In this document: piece by piece, positions 37,240 to 50,380 of the stretch
Layout of the letters: the number at the start of each line of letters is the position of its first letter
Numbering within the stretch: the stretch's first letter is position 1
NCBI GenBank assembly: GCA_018398805.1
Contig: JAGFBZ010002127.1
Location: 1 to 64,000, forward strand
Length of the DNA: 64,000 nucleotides
Direction of reading: 5' to 3'
Source of the DNA: Hirundichthys speculiger
Lineage: Eukaryota > Chordata > Actinopteri > Beloniformes > Exocoetidae
Program-made: the position numbers and the translations under genes
Notes under the pieces: model-generated
Database searches by the model: none
What the model was told of the DNA's origin: nothing
The model's input: only the letters and a program-made list of their open reading frames with translations

Positions 37240-38224
37240 CATACCTGTCAAGTATCCCGTTTTGGCCGGGAAAGTCCCATATTTTACTCATCTCTCCCGC
37301 TATCCTCCCGTATTAGTATTTTTCCCATAAATCTCCTGTATTTTAACCTGTGGTTATTAAAAAATAATAATACCCCATCGGGCCAAGTAAAAAAAAAAAA
37401 GAAAAAAGAAAACATTCCCGATCTGAGATCTGTCACTTGCCTCGCGATGACTGCCACAGCAGTAGCTACTACGGGTACTGTAGGTGGAAGATGTCACGAG
37501 GTTAATGTGTGACATCTGATGAGTGACAGCGCGTGAAGTAAAAAAAAGATTGTTACAGAGAATAGGTCTGCGCTCTTCTCTCATGTAAAACAAACTACTC
37601 TGGACCAGTCCACAAATACACTCCTTCCAAAATAGTCATAAAGAATTCAAAGTCTGCAACAAATGAGTACAACAAGTCATTAAAAGATTAAAGAAAAGTC
37701 ACGTGAAATGAGATGAAAAACTGTAAAACAAGAGCAATATGAAATGAAAACAATGTGTGGAATGAAAATCAAATGTAAATGTAAATACAAGCAATGGTAA
37801 ATGAACAAAAATTAACAAAAAATATGCAAATCCCTTCAAATAAATACTCTTCATATATACCCCATTTTGTGTTTTCATTTAGGCTATAATGAATGTTCAC
37901 ATTATGTCAATGTGGCTTTATGCACAGCTGCACTACTTCCTGAAGTTCAGCCAGCTGCTTTGTTTCCTGTGTGCCATTAATTGATGAACTGATTAAACCA
38001 GGTGTGTCTGACCTCACAGCAATGGTCAGACACACTTGGACTGATCAATTTGTCCAATGATGGGAACACAGGAAACAAAAGAGCTGGCTGAAGTGCTGGA
38101 AGTTGTGTTAGCTGTGATTTTAGCTTTTCTGTACACCAAAAATGTAAGAGATACTGGAGCTTGGTTGGGATGGTGGGTGCCAGAAAATTTACCTTATTTT
38201 CAAATCCAAAACTTGACAGGTATA
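37240..38224. mobile_element. Non-autonomous hAT element, 985 bp, perfect 8-bp TSD
   Basis: The left end is CATACCTGTCAAGT; the right end inverted is TATACCTGTCAAGT. ATCTCGGT flanks both sides (37232-37239, 38225-38232). The interior has no transposase. The left subterminal part (TATCCCGTTTTGGCCGGGAA) resembles known fish hAT ends. Confidence 0.85.
37934..38105. repeat. Large imperfect palindrome within the hAT element
   Basis: Arms of about 80 bp (37934-38013 and 38024-38105) pair with a 10-bp loop. Matching blocks include CAGCCAGCT..TTTGTTTCCTGTG and TGTGTCTGACC. Confidence 0.8.
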
Positions 38225-38239
38225 ATCTCGGTTCAGCTG

Positions 38240-39510
38240 GGTCTTTCTATGTAGTTTGAATATTCTCCCGGTGTACGCATGGGTTTACCCCTGGTACTCC
38301 AAAACATGCTGTTGAGGCTAAGTGGCAACAATAAATCCTACTTAGGTTTCATATACATTAACCACAACGTAATTTGATTATAGGAATAGTAGGAGCAATT
38401 CATAATATGGTCTATTAAATGAATCAAACTAATTAACATGCATGTAGGCAGTGAGAGAAAGCTGTTTGCATTGTAAAAACATCTTGAGTGGCCCTTGAAT
38501 GGAAAGGCACTGTATAAGCAAGTTGTTGTTGATATAAAGATCAGAGCACATGAAAACGGAGAACTAAAGGAACAAAGTGCCGCAGTCTCAGGTTCATGAA
38601 CCGGGCGTTGCCCCAGTGTTACCACATCCAAGCTGTAGTCTTGAGAAAAGCACTCAGAGAGCCACCCTGATCATGAGAAAAACAAAAAAATGTCTTACTT
38701 TTCCTCAGATTCTACAAGCAAATCAATACTGGAGTTTTCCCACTGTCTCACTGTTACAGGCGACTTATGCTTCAACATCAAACCGACAACGTATATCCAC
38801 TGTGGGAAAGTAGAGTAAAGACAGGGGCACAGCTGAAATCTCCAGAGACCAACATGAACGCATTAGGCTGTTATGTTTGTAGCCTAGCAACAACTGAGCT
38901 GATGACGTCACACACTCTCTTGGCAGGTAATACAGGTGAATCGTCCTGCTCAGCTTGCAGTCCTTGTCTTCCCATGTTGTCTGGAATCTGTGTGGATTAG
39001 AGTTTGGTATGGATCGCTACGGCCACCTCACCATTAAACATGCTCAATCCAATATCTCTGCTGTAACCTCATTAGCACTCCATACGTATTGATTTGTTCT
39101 CACGTTCCCCATTACAATCAAAGGAAGAAGTGGTTTAAACTTCCTCCACCTCCTTAGGATAGAGTAGGATAGGCCTATCTGACACTGTCCCTCATGAGAA
39201 TTAATGTCTAGAGTTATTAATTCAACATGGAAATATGGTTAAAATTATGATTTGTGGTACAAGTTAAAATACCTGCAGGAGCAACCGTCTAATAGATTTA
39301 CTGCTGAAAAGAATGAATCATCATTGAGTTCTGCAAATCAAATCAGTCTCTAAATGCACAGCGATTGTCTTTTGAGATGACAGCTGATTTATTGAATTTC
39401 TCTCAGAGAATCGACAATCTGACGTTAATTGAGCATGATGAGGTGCTTTCAGTCACCGGATTTCTGGATGTAATTCTGCCTGATGATGTTTAAATGTTGT
39501 TTCAACATGA
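38240..39510. other. Non-coding stretch, nothing recognised
   Basis: AT-rich DNA without supported features. Confidence 0.4.
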
Positions 39511-39524
39511 TCGGATCTAGGATC

Positions 39525-40300
39525 TAGAGCACATTTGTCAAACACAAGGCCCGCTACATCATTGTATGTGGCCCTCGAGAGCTTGTGCATTATTGGAGTA
39601 AAATTTAAAACAATATTTTAAGACTTAAAATAAGCTTACACCGCTTTAAAGCGCATATTGACAATAAACTGCATCTCCCATAATGCATTTCTCTGTTACC
39701 CATAATGATAACAGTATTACACCATGAGCAAGACATCAAGATGATTTTCAGAACTGATGGACTTGAGAAAAACCTCTACAAACAAACCCCAACATGTCCA
39801 AGAAAAGACAAAATTGATGCACAAGGAAGGCAGCTTCATGAACGATGGGAAAACGAATACAGGTTTGTATCTCAAGCTGAAAAAACAGTCTGTCTTTTGT
39901 GTCATGAGGCTGTGTCAGTCGTGAACGAGTTTAATCTACGTCGACATTTTGACAACAAACACGGAGCTAAGTATGCTAAATTTAGCTCACAAGAAAAACA
40001 AAGAATCGCTTTCGCTTCTGAAACCAAGGTAATGGATACTCTGAGTGATGTAAACATCACCTGTGCGAGAGCAGGGTTACAACCACAAACCCTGTGTTTA
40101 ATATAATGATTTAAATATTTGAAACTTGAATACATATTAAATACAGAATCACTTATTTAACAATATAATAAGGTGTAGTTTAATTTATTTTGATTTACAT
40201 TGCATTTTGTTATGTCATGCTGCCAGTCTGGCCTTTCAAAGGCAACCATGATGCTGATGTGGCCCTCAGTGAAAATGAGTCTGACACCCCTGATCTAGGG
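39525..40300 (+). mobile_element. hAT (Charlie-like) remnant keeping only a BED exon
   Basis: The right end inverted (CAGGGGTGTCAGACTCATTT) is a textbook hAT edge with a GAGGGCCACATCAGCATCAT subterminal. The left edge (ATTTGTCAAACACAAGGCCC) is its diverged partner. ATCTAG-containing flanks on both sides suggest a target duplication but are not exact. The interior runs from a BED exon straight to the 3' terminus, so the transposase core is deleted. Confidence 0.6.
39705..40106 (+). pseudogene. GTF2IRD2-like BED finger fragment of a hAT transposase
   Basis: The segment HERWENEYRFVSQAEKTVCL, LCHEAVSV, then NLRRHFDNKHGAKYAKFSS has the Cys-x2-Cys ... His pattern and wording of the BED-type fingers of GTF2IRD2 and related hAT proteins. 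A GTAATG follows KVMD, and the frame ends in unrelated sequence. It is a DNA-binding module without a catalytic part. Confidence 0.6.
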
Positions 40301-42316
40301 TCTGATCAGGGAAAGAATCTGTGGCGGATTTTGCTGTTTTATCCAAAACTGAACATGCACTGCTTCAGAGCAGGTTATGCAAATCCTGGTTTTAGACTCG
40401 ACACAAACTCAGTAACCCTCTTACCTGGATGTGAGCAACAGGCCTGGGATAGTGTCCTTGGGTGACCAAGTTATTATCAGAGTCAGTGGAGTGTAAACTC
40501 CTGTTATGCAGTGTGAACACAACAACAACTGTCCCGTTACAGCGGAGAAATCTGCCAAAGTTAAAAGCTATGTTGTCTGAAACTGCCTTTGAGCAACATA
40601 GTATCCTAACCAGCATCATAAAAGCTTCCAAAATCAGCATTTTATTTTAAAGAAAAGCAATTAGAAAATCTGAAGATAGACAGACATTAGACCAGAGCTA
40701 CAGCACGTGAAATGTGCTTTTGAAGCGTTCGTTCCAGTTTCCATTGCGTCAGTGTCGAGCTCAGTGTGAAATCTCTCAACACGATACTTTCCAACCACGT
40801 TGGCTCGGACGGAGGTTGAGATAACAACCCAGCAACTTGAATTTGTCAGTGTATGTTCTCACTTGGAGTCTTGGAAGTACCTCCAAATGAGAACACGGGC
40901 AGAGAGGCGCAGGTTGCCGTTGCCGATAATAACTAAATATGCAGAGGCATGCCAAAAAATTTATGCTGCAGTGAATAATTGACAAGATGATTAAACTGAT
41001 CTCTGCAGCTCCTGTGTTGCTCCTTCCATCCGTTTTATGCCATAAAGGAGAGGACACTTGCTAAATTGGCCTCTCTGCCTTTGCAACCCAACAGTACAGC
41101 ACTTGGTTCCTATTTGTTTTTTTTTTTCATTTCGAAGCCACATTTGAGTGCAAATACACATTGCACCTGTTTGACGAGGGCTCTAGAAAATAATTAAGAG
41201 CACTCAAGTATCTCCAGGTGGATTTTTCTTTTCTTTTTCCCACCTAATCTCCTCTGACGGGTTCTGTCATTAATCTTCACCGTGGAATAAGAACGAGGGA
41301 AACACACGGACAGATGACCAGATGCACATACAGCCCCGACAGAGGAGATGGGAGGCAGATGCGGAAAGAAAAGGACGGCGAGAAAAGAGAGGGAGACAGA
41401 TGGAAAGATGTAGATGGATTGAGACAGCAAGTCAGGGAGGATATCTGAGCATTTGGCCTTGAGCCTGTATCAACACAGCAGGCTGACAGCTTTATCTGTA
41501 GGCTTTATTAACATGGAGAGGCACAAATCCGCGCGTGTATGCACTCCCAGACGTATACAAAAGCACACACACATATAACCTCACACGTGGATATTGGAAG
41601 CTGGGTAAATTCTGGCTAGATATTTCGATAGAAGACGATCAGCCCACGCCAAGCCCCTTCTGCTTTAGAGGCGAAAGTGATGAGAAAACAAATAGATAAA
41701 CATGCAAGAGAGGAGAACCAGACGGACTGACACTGTGCGAGAAAATCACTTTTGTTAAATAGCCAGTGTGGGTGAATTAGAAGTCGACCTGTATCACGCT
41801 TTTCATTTAAGCCGGAAGCATGACGAACACTTACGTCGTCGTCCCGGTAAATCAAAGTCAATGAGTAGTTTAGAAGACTGTAAACCCCCCCGCACAAATG
41901 CTAACCTAACACCCCAGATGGTTTGTTGCACATAACCATCTGGGGAGTTGTCGTTGGAGAGTATTTGGGAAAGGGCAGGTGCGTTCAAAAAGGAAATTCC
42001 TGGCAGGTGAGTGGATGAACCATCTGTCTATCATGGGCTGCTTTTAACCAGAAACATGAGTGGGACCTCTTCAGCAAGAGCTAGATGGAGTCAAACTCTT
42101 GTCAAAGTCATTCAAAATGAGAGGAATATCAGGATGTCGGCCATGAAACGCTCCCGGTGTCATTCTGCATCGACTGATGTGATATTCCTCAGCTCTGGTG
42201 TGTTAGATCGTACCGCAGTATTTGATCTAACCTCTTCAGGTAGCAGCTGCTGATAAACGACATTCAGCCACATTGATTGGTGTACGACCACAAACACAAT
42301 TAATGTGTGTATTCGA

Positions 42317-42318
42317 GT

Positions 42319-42363
<45 letters not shown>

Positions 42364-42378
42364 TGAGAGAGAGAGTGA
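42317..42378. repeat. (GT)n-(GA)n compound microsatellite
   Basis: A GT run (42317-42342) passes directly into GA repeats with GAGTGA interruptions. Confidence 0.92.
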
Positions 42379-43355
42379 GGGAAACGTGGCAGCTGGTTGA
42401 CACAGTGGGCACCAGGATGGGTATTCTGTCACAGTTGGCACAGGGAAGTGACATCACCTGTCACATTGTTTAATTAACACCTTGGAGTGTGTGTTTGAGT
42501 GTAGCGATATTTGTCATGTTGTGGGGACATAAATCTGTTGTTGATTGAGGGGATTTGCTTCATTTCTGAGAACACGGATCATAAGATTGGATGATTATGA
42601 GCAAAAGATAATATTATCCATCCATCCATTATTTATACCTGCTTAAACCTATGCAGGGTCACGGGGATCTGCTCTAGCCTAAGATAATATTTTGTTAAAG
42701 TTAAAGTTCGGGGCAGCCAGGTTGTAGTGGGAGTTTAGGGTTGGGACAGTGCAACTTCCTCTGAAGTGATGAAATGTGTGTCTGTTGCATTTATGTGGAG
42801 TTTAATTAGCACCCCAGTGTGTGTTTGTGTGTGTGTGTGTATGTCAATGACAGCAGAGGTCACTCCTGGGGATTTAATCTGGACTCGCATCAGGAAGTAG
42901 GATGGCTCTACTTCGTCTGATCGGAGCTTCCGCCGGCAACCCAGAGGTTCACCAGCTGTACTGTCGATGTGCTTCCTGTTACGGTGGACTCCTCCTCGTC
43001 TCTAACGCTCTTTTTTCCTCACTCACATAATTTCTCATTCCCACACAAACCCATGTAATCAGGCATGAATGCAGACTGGAACCAGAGTTGGACCTTCAGA
43101 CAACATCTGTCAAAGCTTAAAGTAGAAATTAAATCCTTGACCACTTCTGTGCTTTTCACATCACACTGTTTTTAGCAGAGGGCTAAAACCCAGTACGTTT
43201 AAGTTCAGTAACTATGGTGATAATTATGTGGGGCATTTTTGAAGTTCAGTGTTTTGCACAAACGTACTGAAGTTGATGCTTTACTCCCACTGTTATTTTT
43301 GTACCTTTAAGATAAGAAGATTAAAAGCTGAACAGTTTTTGTTCCTTTCAGGTGA

Positions 43356-43387
43356 CCCCCCCCCCCCACACACACACATACACACAC
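43356..43387. repeat. C-run and CA microsatellite
   Basis: A C homopolymer of about 11 followed by interrupted CA units. Confidence 0.85.
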
Positions 43388-45216
43388 CAAGATAAAACAT
43401 TTAAATTAACATCCTCTTATTGTTGTATCTGTATTGTTACAGTTTCATACATTGAACATAAGTAAAGTCCATATATTATTATTAGAAGACATTTACCATA
43501 TAAAAAATATTTGAGACATAACCTTAAATACGAAGGCGGCTGACCGTTTTGAAGGTTGATTTCAACCATCCATCACCGTCTGTCAGTCAGTCATACCAGG
43601 ATCTGACAGGATATTTAAACTAGGCATTCAGTACATCTTGGCATCTTTTTTTCTTTCATTTTCTTTAAAACCTCCTCTTTGTTTCTTTGTTTTACTGCAA
43701 GTATAAGGCTCATCTTCAAATTCGGTCACTTATTTTGTTTGGAAAGTACTATCCTGCTGGGGATTCATTCCTCAAAAGTCAATTAACTAAAATGAAAATG
43801 AAGACACTTGAATTTTATGAAATAAGTATAATTACTCAACATCTGAAAATAAGATATTTTTATGTAAAAAGACAGTTTTTTTAATATATATAAAATGTAC
43901 CATTATGCTCACCACCATCTGTCCGTTTTTTCCTCATTTATTTACATTTTCCTCTTTCCCTCTTTCTGCCGTTCAGCTACTTCATCATCTCGCTCCTTGT
44001 AACAGCAAGACATTAATCCTGGCTCTTCTCCCACATTCGCCAGTACAGATGCACATATGAGCCCACATACATTTGTGCGTTTTCACACTCAAACGTGCAC
44101 CTGCTTGAATGTGAGTTCATGGACACCTCGGTGTAGACAATAGATCTAGAGAGAGATCAGCTCTCCTTCTTCAGCCCTCTGGTACATTCTGTTAATTTTA
44201 TTGCCACACAGCTCAGCGGTACAAATGAAAAATTTAAAAGGAAAAACAGTCTTGACATTTACAACATTAGATGAGCTTCAGTGCAGCAATGAAACATAAC
44301 ACGATCGGTAGATATGCAAAGTGCCAGAGACAGTTATACACTCGATCATATGCAGACAAATGAGTTGCACGATTTTATATTTGATGTAGCCATGGTCAAA
44401 GGCTACAGTTTGTATTCAAATGTCTTGTTCAGAAGTCTGTTAAGTCTCAGTAGTCTTTCACTGATGCAACAGAAACAGCAGTCACTGTGATCTGACCAAC
44501 AGCATTAACTTCATTCACGTGTGAAGGATTAATATTCAACTGTGGTCCAAATACTATGACAGGAAGTAAAACTAAATAGTTGTAAATCCACATGTGATTC
44601 ATAAAAAAATAAATAAAATAAATAAAAATGAATGCAGAAGTCAAAATAGAACATATTGTAGTGATCTGGCAGGTCCTCCTGGGTCGTTTCCCAGCATCCT
44701 TTGCAGCCCTGGTTGTTTTGGTGTGTATCTGTGTTTATTTGTTAGCTATTTGATTTAATGCTGCAATGTAAAGTCTGTTGTTAGTTTGACCCCCTGTTGA
44801 TTCAGACCCCTTACATTTAACATGTTAATTTGTCTTATCGTGAGTTAAGTCTGTCTGTGTTCCAATGAGCAGCCGTGTGTTCATTTTACAAGTGTGTGTG
44901 CAGAGCTTGGAACTTTCTCTGTGGAGAATCAGGAAGTTGACATAAACATCTTTAGTCAACACCAAGACCAAGTTCTACAGCAATATTGTAGTAGAGCACT
45001 CTGGTCTCAGTTCTTTGTGATGTTTTAGTTTTAGATTTTTGTCATTTGGTTTGTGGATTTTGCTTGAAAATTGATTTGTTAATGATGCTTTGGACTGTGA
45101 CACCACTGTCATCCTGTGACTTCCTGTTTTATCTTTTTATCTTAGAGCCACTCTATGTAGCAGCACCACATCTGACCACATGGGGGCAGCATATCACCAG
45201 GAAGTGCATATATGTA

Positions 45217-45843
45217 CAGTGATCCCTTGCCAATTCGCGGTTTAAGTTCCGCGGTTTTAGTTATTTGTGGATTTTTCAGAAATATATAATATAATTTAAA
45301 AAAAAATTAAAAATCGTGGCCCCATTAAGAAGGTGGCCTTATGGGTAATGATGTGGCCTTATGGGTAATGGAGTGTGTGTGTCGTGGGACGGCAGAAGTA
45401 AACGGGGTTAGATGAAAAGTGTAGTGAGCATCAACATCAGCTCAGCGTGTATAGATTTACATTCTCTGTTAACCGACAGGAGCCCAACAATACAACCTGT
45501 GTGATGTTACAAGTTCCTGCAGTACCAGAATAAAGTGCTCGTTCCATGCAGAGAAAACCAGACTTTTTGTTTTGTTGTTGTTAGCGTGTTAGCCGCTAAT
45601 TACGAGCCAAAAATAGCACAATACCAGCAGTTTGTTTACTATGGTTCAGAGACCAGAGGCTGTGAAGGAAACAGAAAGACCACAGTTGAGCCTTTGTCTT
45701 GTTTCACTGCAGTGCCTCACTACTTTTTTGGGTTTTTTTTTTTTAACATATTTTAAACACATGATTGAGGCTGGGGGGCTCCAGATTTTGATTTTCGTGG
45801 GGGGTCACCAGTCCCCATTACCTGTGAAAAATAAGGGATCATT
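45217..45843. mobile_element. MITE with CARTGATCCCTT ends, probably mariner-related
   Basis: The left end CAGTGATCCCTTGCC pairs with the inverted right end CAATGATCCCTTATT; TA precedes the left end. The 'gatccctcgc' edge is a common fish mariner-type MITE in my recollection. A 20-bp unit (GTGGCCTTATGGGTAATG) is doubled at about 45343-45379. No transposase. Confidence 0.6.
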
Positions 45844-45872
45844 GTTTGTGTGTATATGTATATGTGTGTGTG

Positions 45873-45911
45873 TATAGATGGATAGATGGATAGATGGATG
45901 GATGGATGGAT
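45873..45911. repeat. (GATG)n / (GATA)n microsatellite
   Basis: GATA and GATG tetranucleotides in tandem. Confidence 0.9.
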
Positions 45912-45919
45912 GCAGTATG

Positions 45920-47640
45920 TGTTAAGGGTTAAAGCATAAGTGTTTTTCATTTTCTCATTCCTTCACCCAGCAACCATGAGTCATGGACTGCCAATCCCAG
46001 AGTGCATTAGCTGAAAAAGTAAAAGGGAAACTGTCAAGTCTGACACATTTCCACACATGCAGATCAATATAGGCTGATGGGATTAAACTAAAAAAAAAAA
46101 ATAGAAATTTGGTGGGAAACAAGAGCCACAAATACAGAAATTAAAACATGGTAACCCAAAAACTAAAGTGATATCAGTAAACTGACGTTAACTGTGAAAT
46201 TTTGTCAATGGTAGTTTCAGAAAAAATATTTTCTGTCATGGTAGATTAATTCCATATTGAAAACATGTTTGGTAGCTGATTTGATCGTAATCACAATAAA
46301 AGCTGTGGGAGTTTTGATAATTTGATCAAAAATGTACTCCCTATAAAAAAAAAAAAAAATCACATTAGTTGCACTACTTAAGGATCTAGTTCAATATTTG
46401 GCAAAGCAAACATGAAACTCAATATGACATTACTTTTAGAGAAGCCAGAGGAACTGAAAAACAACAATAGCTCGTCATAACTGCTGCTCCTTAGGTTGAT
46501 TTGAAGAATCCATAGAGATAATTTTGCTTGGGAGGACTTTGAAGTCTGGAGGCCCTGACTTCAAAAGCATAGAGCCAGATGCCTTTGATTTTTAAGTCTT
46601 GAATAAGGTACAACCAACTTGCCCTGGGCTGTAATAATTCTGTAACGTAAAAGGAAGCTTGATCATGCAAAGCTTTCAAAGCGGCAACAAGGATTTTGAA
46701 AAGATCTTTTTTTTTTTTTTTAATGAACAAAGGGAGCATACAGTAGAAATTATCTATTGTGAACAAAAGAAGGACCAAAGAGACCTAAAGGAAGCGAGAG
46801 TTTCTGTGAAGGCAGGAGAACAATAAGGCAGTGTGCAGACAAATGGCTCTCAGTGCTGCTCACTAGCTGGATAAAAGACAGGTCTTAAACTATGACCAAG
46901 GTCAACTCCCCTGCTTCCTGGCTCATCCACACTGACATATTTACACCGCTATCGCTACACTCTCTGTGCTCTGTGTCTCTGCTCTATTTTTTTTCTCCCA
47001 GCCCTGCTGCTCCATCTCTACCAGTTGCTCCCTCTCTCAATCACTCAGCAGCAGCAACACATAAACAACATGGCTGCAATGAGCAGAAATGGAAAGTTGA
47101 ATGTTTCTGATCAGGACAAATGTGTCAGCAGGCACCTCTAACTTGATGCATACACCCAATTCTTTTGTTATAGACTCATTCTTAAATTGAATATCATAGA
47201 AGTATAAAGATACATTACATGTGGTGTTTAGGACCACTTGGTTTATTAAACTCAAGTTTTCTGCCTTAGCTGCAGCTCTGGCTCAGCTGATTCCCAACTC
47301 ATCATTTAACCCTGTACTATGCACAGTATTTATGTCTTTTTTTGGCTATTTTAGTATCTCCAGACTTGCTCTTAAAGTTGAAGTCTTATTTATGTTTGGT
47401 TTTACTGCATCTCAATCGTCTGCTCGCTCTTCACCAGACTGATCCTGCTAAATTTTTCTACCAATTCAATCTTTAACCATAAACTATTCATCTTGTGTGT
47501 CTTTACTCCAAGGGTTAGAGCCATAATATCCTGTAGTTTCCTGACCTTCCATTTTTTTTTTCTAAAAAACTCTTTGGGCATGTACGGGTCTCTTTTATGA
47601 TTTTTAAATGTGCGCTAATCTAATTTTCACTCTCATTTTT
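45920..47640. other. Non-coding stretch, nothing recognised
   Basis: A run near 46345 and T run near 46708; no supported exon. Confidence 0.4.
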
Positions 47641-47690
47641 AGCCATGCCCCACACGTTAAAACATTGTTTGCAGCCACAACTAAGCAAAC

Positions 47691-47906
47691 ATGCTAATAA
47701 AAACAGCACAAAAGGAGCAGGATTTTACCAAATGTGAAATAAAGGCGTTGATCAGTGAAGCAGAGAATAGGAGAAGTCCGTTTAAACGATGGGCCAAACA
47801 GCACATCAGAGATACATTGGATCTGCAGATAACTGTTTTCTTAAAAAGCTCTTGGAACCTGAAACCAACCAATGATCCTCCCCTGGAAAATCTGAAAGGT
47901 CTCTGA
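47691..47906 (+). pseudogene. Possible Harbinger Myb/SANT-like protein fragment
   Basis: QDFTKCEIKALISEAENRRS is worded like the first helix of the Myb/SANT-like proteins carried by PIF/Harbinger elements. The following residues no longer match, and no terminal repeats were found around it. Confidence 0.42.
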
Positions 47907-48361
47907 ACATTTGTTCTCCTGTTAAAGTCCCATCAGAAGTAGAAACATCCAACGCCTGAATAATAGCCATCCTGGTGAACAACTGTTATCCACAGCTCCT
48001 ATAATTTCAATCAAATACAGAATACATCATGAAAAACCGGCATGAGAGAAAATTACTACAATACTGTTTTTAGTGAAATTGTCTGTGTTTTAAGACTGTT
48101 TTTTGTGAAGACAGCTGGGATGAAGTCCAGCAGACCCCCGTGAGTCTGAGTAGGAAGGAGGAGGAATAGATGATGGATTGTCTGCTTCAAGTTAAATTGC
48201 TGTTGCCTTATTTCTCCAGATCCGCTTTCCCATATCAGTGTGTTCTCCATCAGATGCAGATTATTCATTGCACATTTTTGTCACATCTTTTTGTTCAAGT
48301 TGTGGTTCTTGTTTTGACTTTCTAAGATTACTTTTATTTTTAAGTGTTCAACTTTTTCCCC

Positions 48362-49468
48362 ATCATCCATCCATGCATGCATGCATGCATGCATCCATCC
48401 ATCCATGCATGCATGCATTCATGCATCCATCCATCAATCCATGCATTCATGCATCCATCCATCAATCCATGCATTCATGCATCCATCCATCTATCTATCC
48501 ATCCATCCATGCATGCATTCATGCATCCATCCATAAATCCATGCATTCATGGATCCATCCATCCATCCATGCATGCATTCATGCATCCATCCATCAATCC
48601 ATGCATTCATGCATCCATCCATCAATCCATCAATCCATGCATTCATGCATCCATCCATCCATCCATGCATCATCATCATCCATCAATCCATGCATTCATG
48701 CATCCATCCATCATCATCCATCCATCCATCATGCATCATCATGCATCCATCCATCCATGCATCATCCATCCATCCATGCATGCATCATCATCCATCCATC
48801 CAATCCATGCATTCATGCATCCATCCATGCCTATCTATCCATCCATCCATGCATGCATTCATGCATCCATCCATCAATCCATGCATTCATGGATCCATCC
48901 ATCTATCCATCCATCCATCCATGCATGCATTCATGCATCCATCCATCTATCCATGCATGCATCCATGCATCCATCCATCCATCCATCCATGCATCCATGC
49001 ATCCATCCATCCATCCATCCATGCATCCATGCATGCATTCATGCATCCATCCATCTATCCATGCATTCATCCATCCATCCATCCATCCATGCATGCATTC
49101 ATGCATCCATCCATCAATCCATGCATTCATGCATCCATCCATCAATCCATGCATTCATGGATCCATCCATCTATCCATCCATCCATCCATGCATGCATTC
49201 ATGCATCCATCCATCTATCCATGCATGCATTCATGCATCTATCCATCCATCCATGCATTCATGCATCCATCCATCAATCCATGCATTCATGCATCCATCC
49301 ATCAATCCATGCATTCATGGATCCATCCATCCATCCATCCATGCATGCATGCATTCATGCATCCATCCATTCATGCATGCATTCATGCATCCATCTATCC
49401 ATTCATGTATCCATCCACGCATTTATCCATCCATCCACCCATGCATCCCATCCATCCATCCATCCATC
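48362..49468. repeat. 1.1-kb ATCC/ATGC/ATTC tetranucleotide satellite
   Basis: Built from 4-bp variants in higher-order blocks of about 28 bp (for example CCATCAATCCATGCATTCAT). The units contain no stop codon in the forward frames, so all three stay open over hundreds of codons ([13 protein letters not shown] reading). Confidence 0.95.
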
Positions 49469-49590
49469 CTCTATACCTCCTCCTTCCTATTCAGGTCTTG
49501 GGGACCACTGGATCCTGTCCCAGGTCTCCCCAGGTAAAAAGGTCAGGTACATCCTGGACAGGTCACCAGTCCATCACAGGGTCACATAAA
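49469..49590 (-). mobile_element. Repeat body attached to the (ATCC)n tail
   Basis: CTATACCTCCTCC, then GTCACCAGTCCATCACAGGG, matches the widespread fish repeat that reads 'ctatacccgctt ... ggtcgccagtctatcgcagggc' after a (ATCC)n run. The satellite is therefore probably its expanded 3' tail. Confidence 0.6.
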
Positions 49591-49599
49591 TACTCTCCA

Positions 49600-50370
49600 T
49601 GAAACAGAAGATCAAATACAAGAAATAAACACTAAATTCTAGTGAATACTAGTTAAAGATATTTTTATGTGACAAGAAATCTTGTTTCCAAATACTCGAT
49701 TAATTAACGCCAGCAGAGTAAGCTTATGTGGTTACTTGAAAAACACGATTTTTATTGTGAAAGAGAAATGTTTAAAAAAAAAAGAAAGGAAAAAAAATCT
49801 GGGTGTCGTTGCCTGTTTAAACAGTAATTAAGGCAGAGAAAACATTCTCATGATACTAAAAATAATCTGTGAGTAAATCTTATTTAAAAAAGGGTAAATG
49901 ACCTCATATGTCCAAATTTAAGATCTTTAGACCCTGACAAGAATGGAACAATTTCTGGTAAACAGACAAGTACAAAAACACAAAAAGATACTTTTTCGGA
50001 CTGTGGGAGGATCCTGGAATATTAAAAAAAAACACACACACACAAGCAAGGGGATTCATCTCAGACTTGAACCAGGAACTGTTTATCAGCCATAACAATA
50101 AGACCACCCATCTGATGTTCAGTAATTCCTCCTCACGCTGATAAGAGCTCCAGCCAATCAGGACATGAACAAAGATCATCTGGGGGTGTCTTGAAATGTC
50201 CTGCATGTTTTCACACTTCACCATATCAGTCTCAAATACAGTATATGATCTAGAGCTCCTTTCATCAGCTCGTTGCTAATAACTTGCTCAACAATGCTCT
50301 TTATTATTCAGCAGACTGAGCAACAGTGACACACGAAAAAAAAAATCCAAAGATCCAAACATATTTTAAA
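49600..50370. other. Non-coding stretch, nothing recognised
   Basis: A-rich DNA without supported features. Confidence 0.4.
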
Positions 50371-50380
50371 ATATTATTTA

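Larger units (their letters stand above)
40310..45210. other. Long non-coding stretch with microsatellites
   Basis: It contains the GT/GA block at 42317-42378, a short copy of the 'tccatccattatttatacctgct' repeat edge at about 42617-42680, a C10 plus CA tract at 43356-43387, and a LINE-tail-like start (TTTTATTGCCACACAGC) near 44195. No exon supported. Confidence 0.45.

Noticed and set aside
48238..49602. Open frames of 346-454 codons on the plus strand (HPSIHACIH repeats)
   Set aside because: They are translations of the ATCC/ATGC satellite; all three forward frames are open because the units contain no stop codons.
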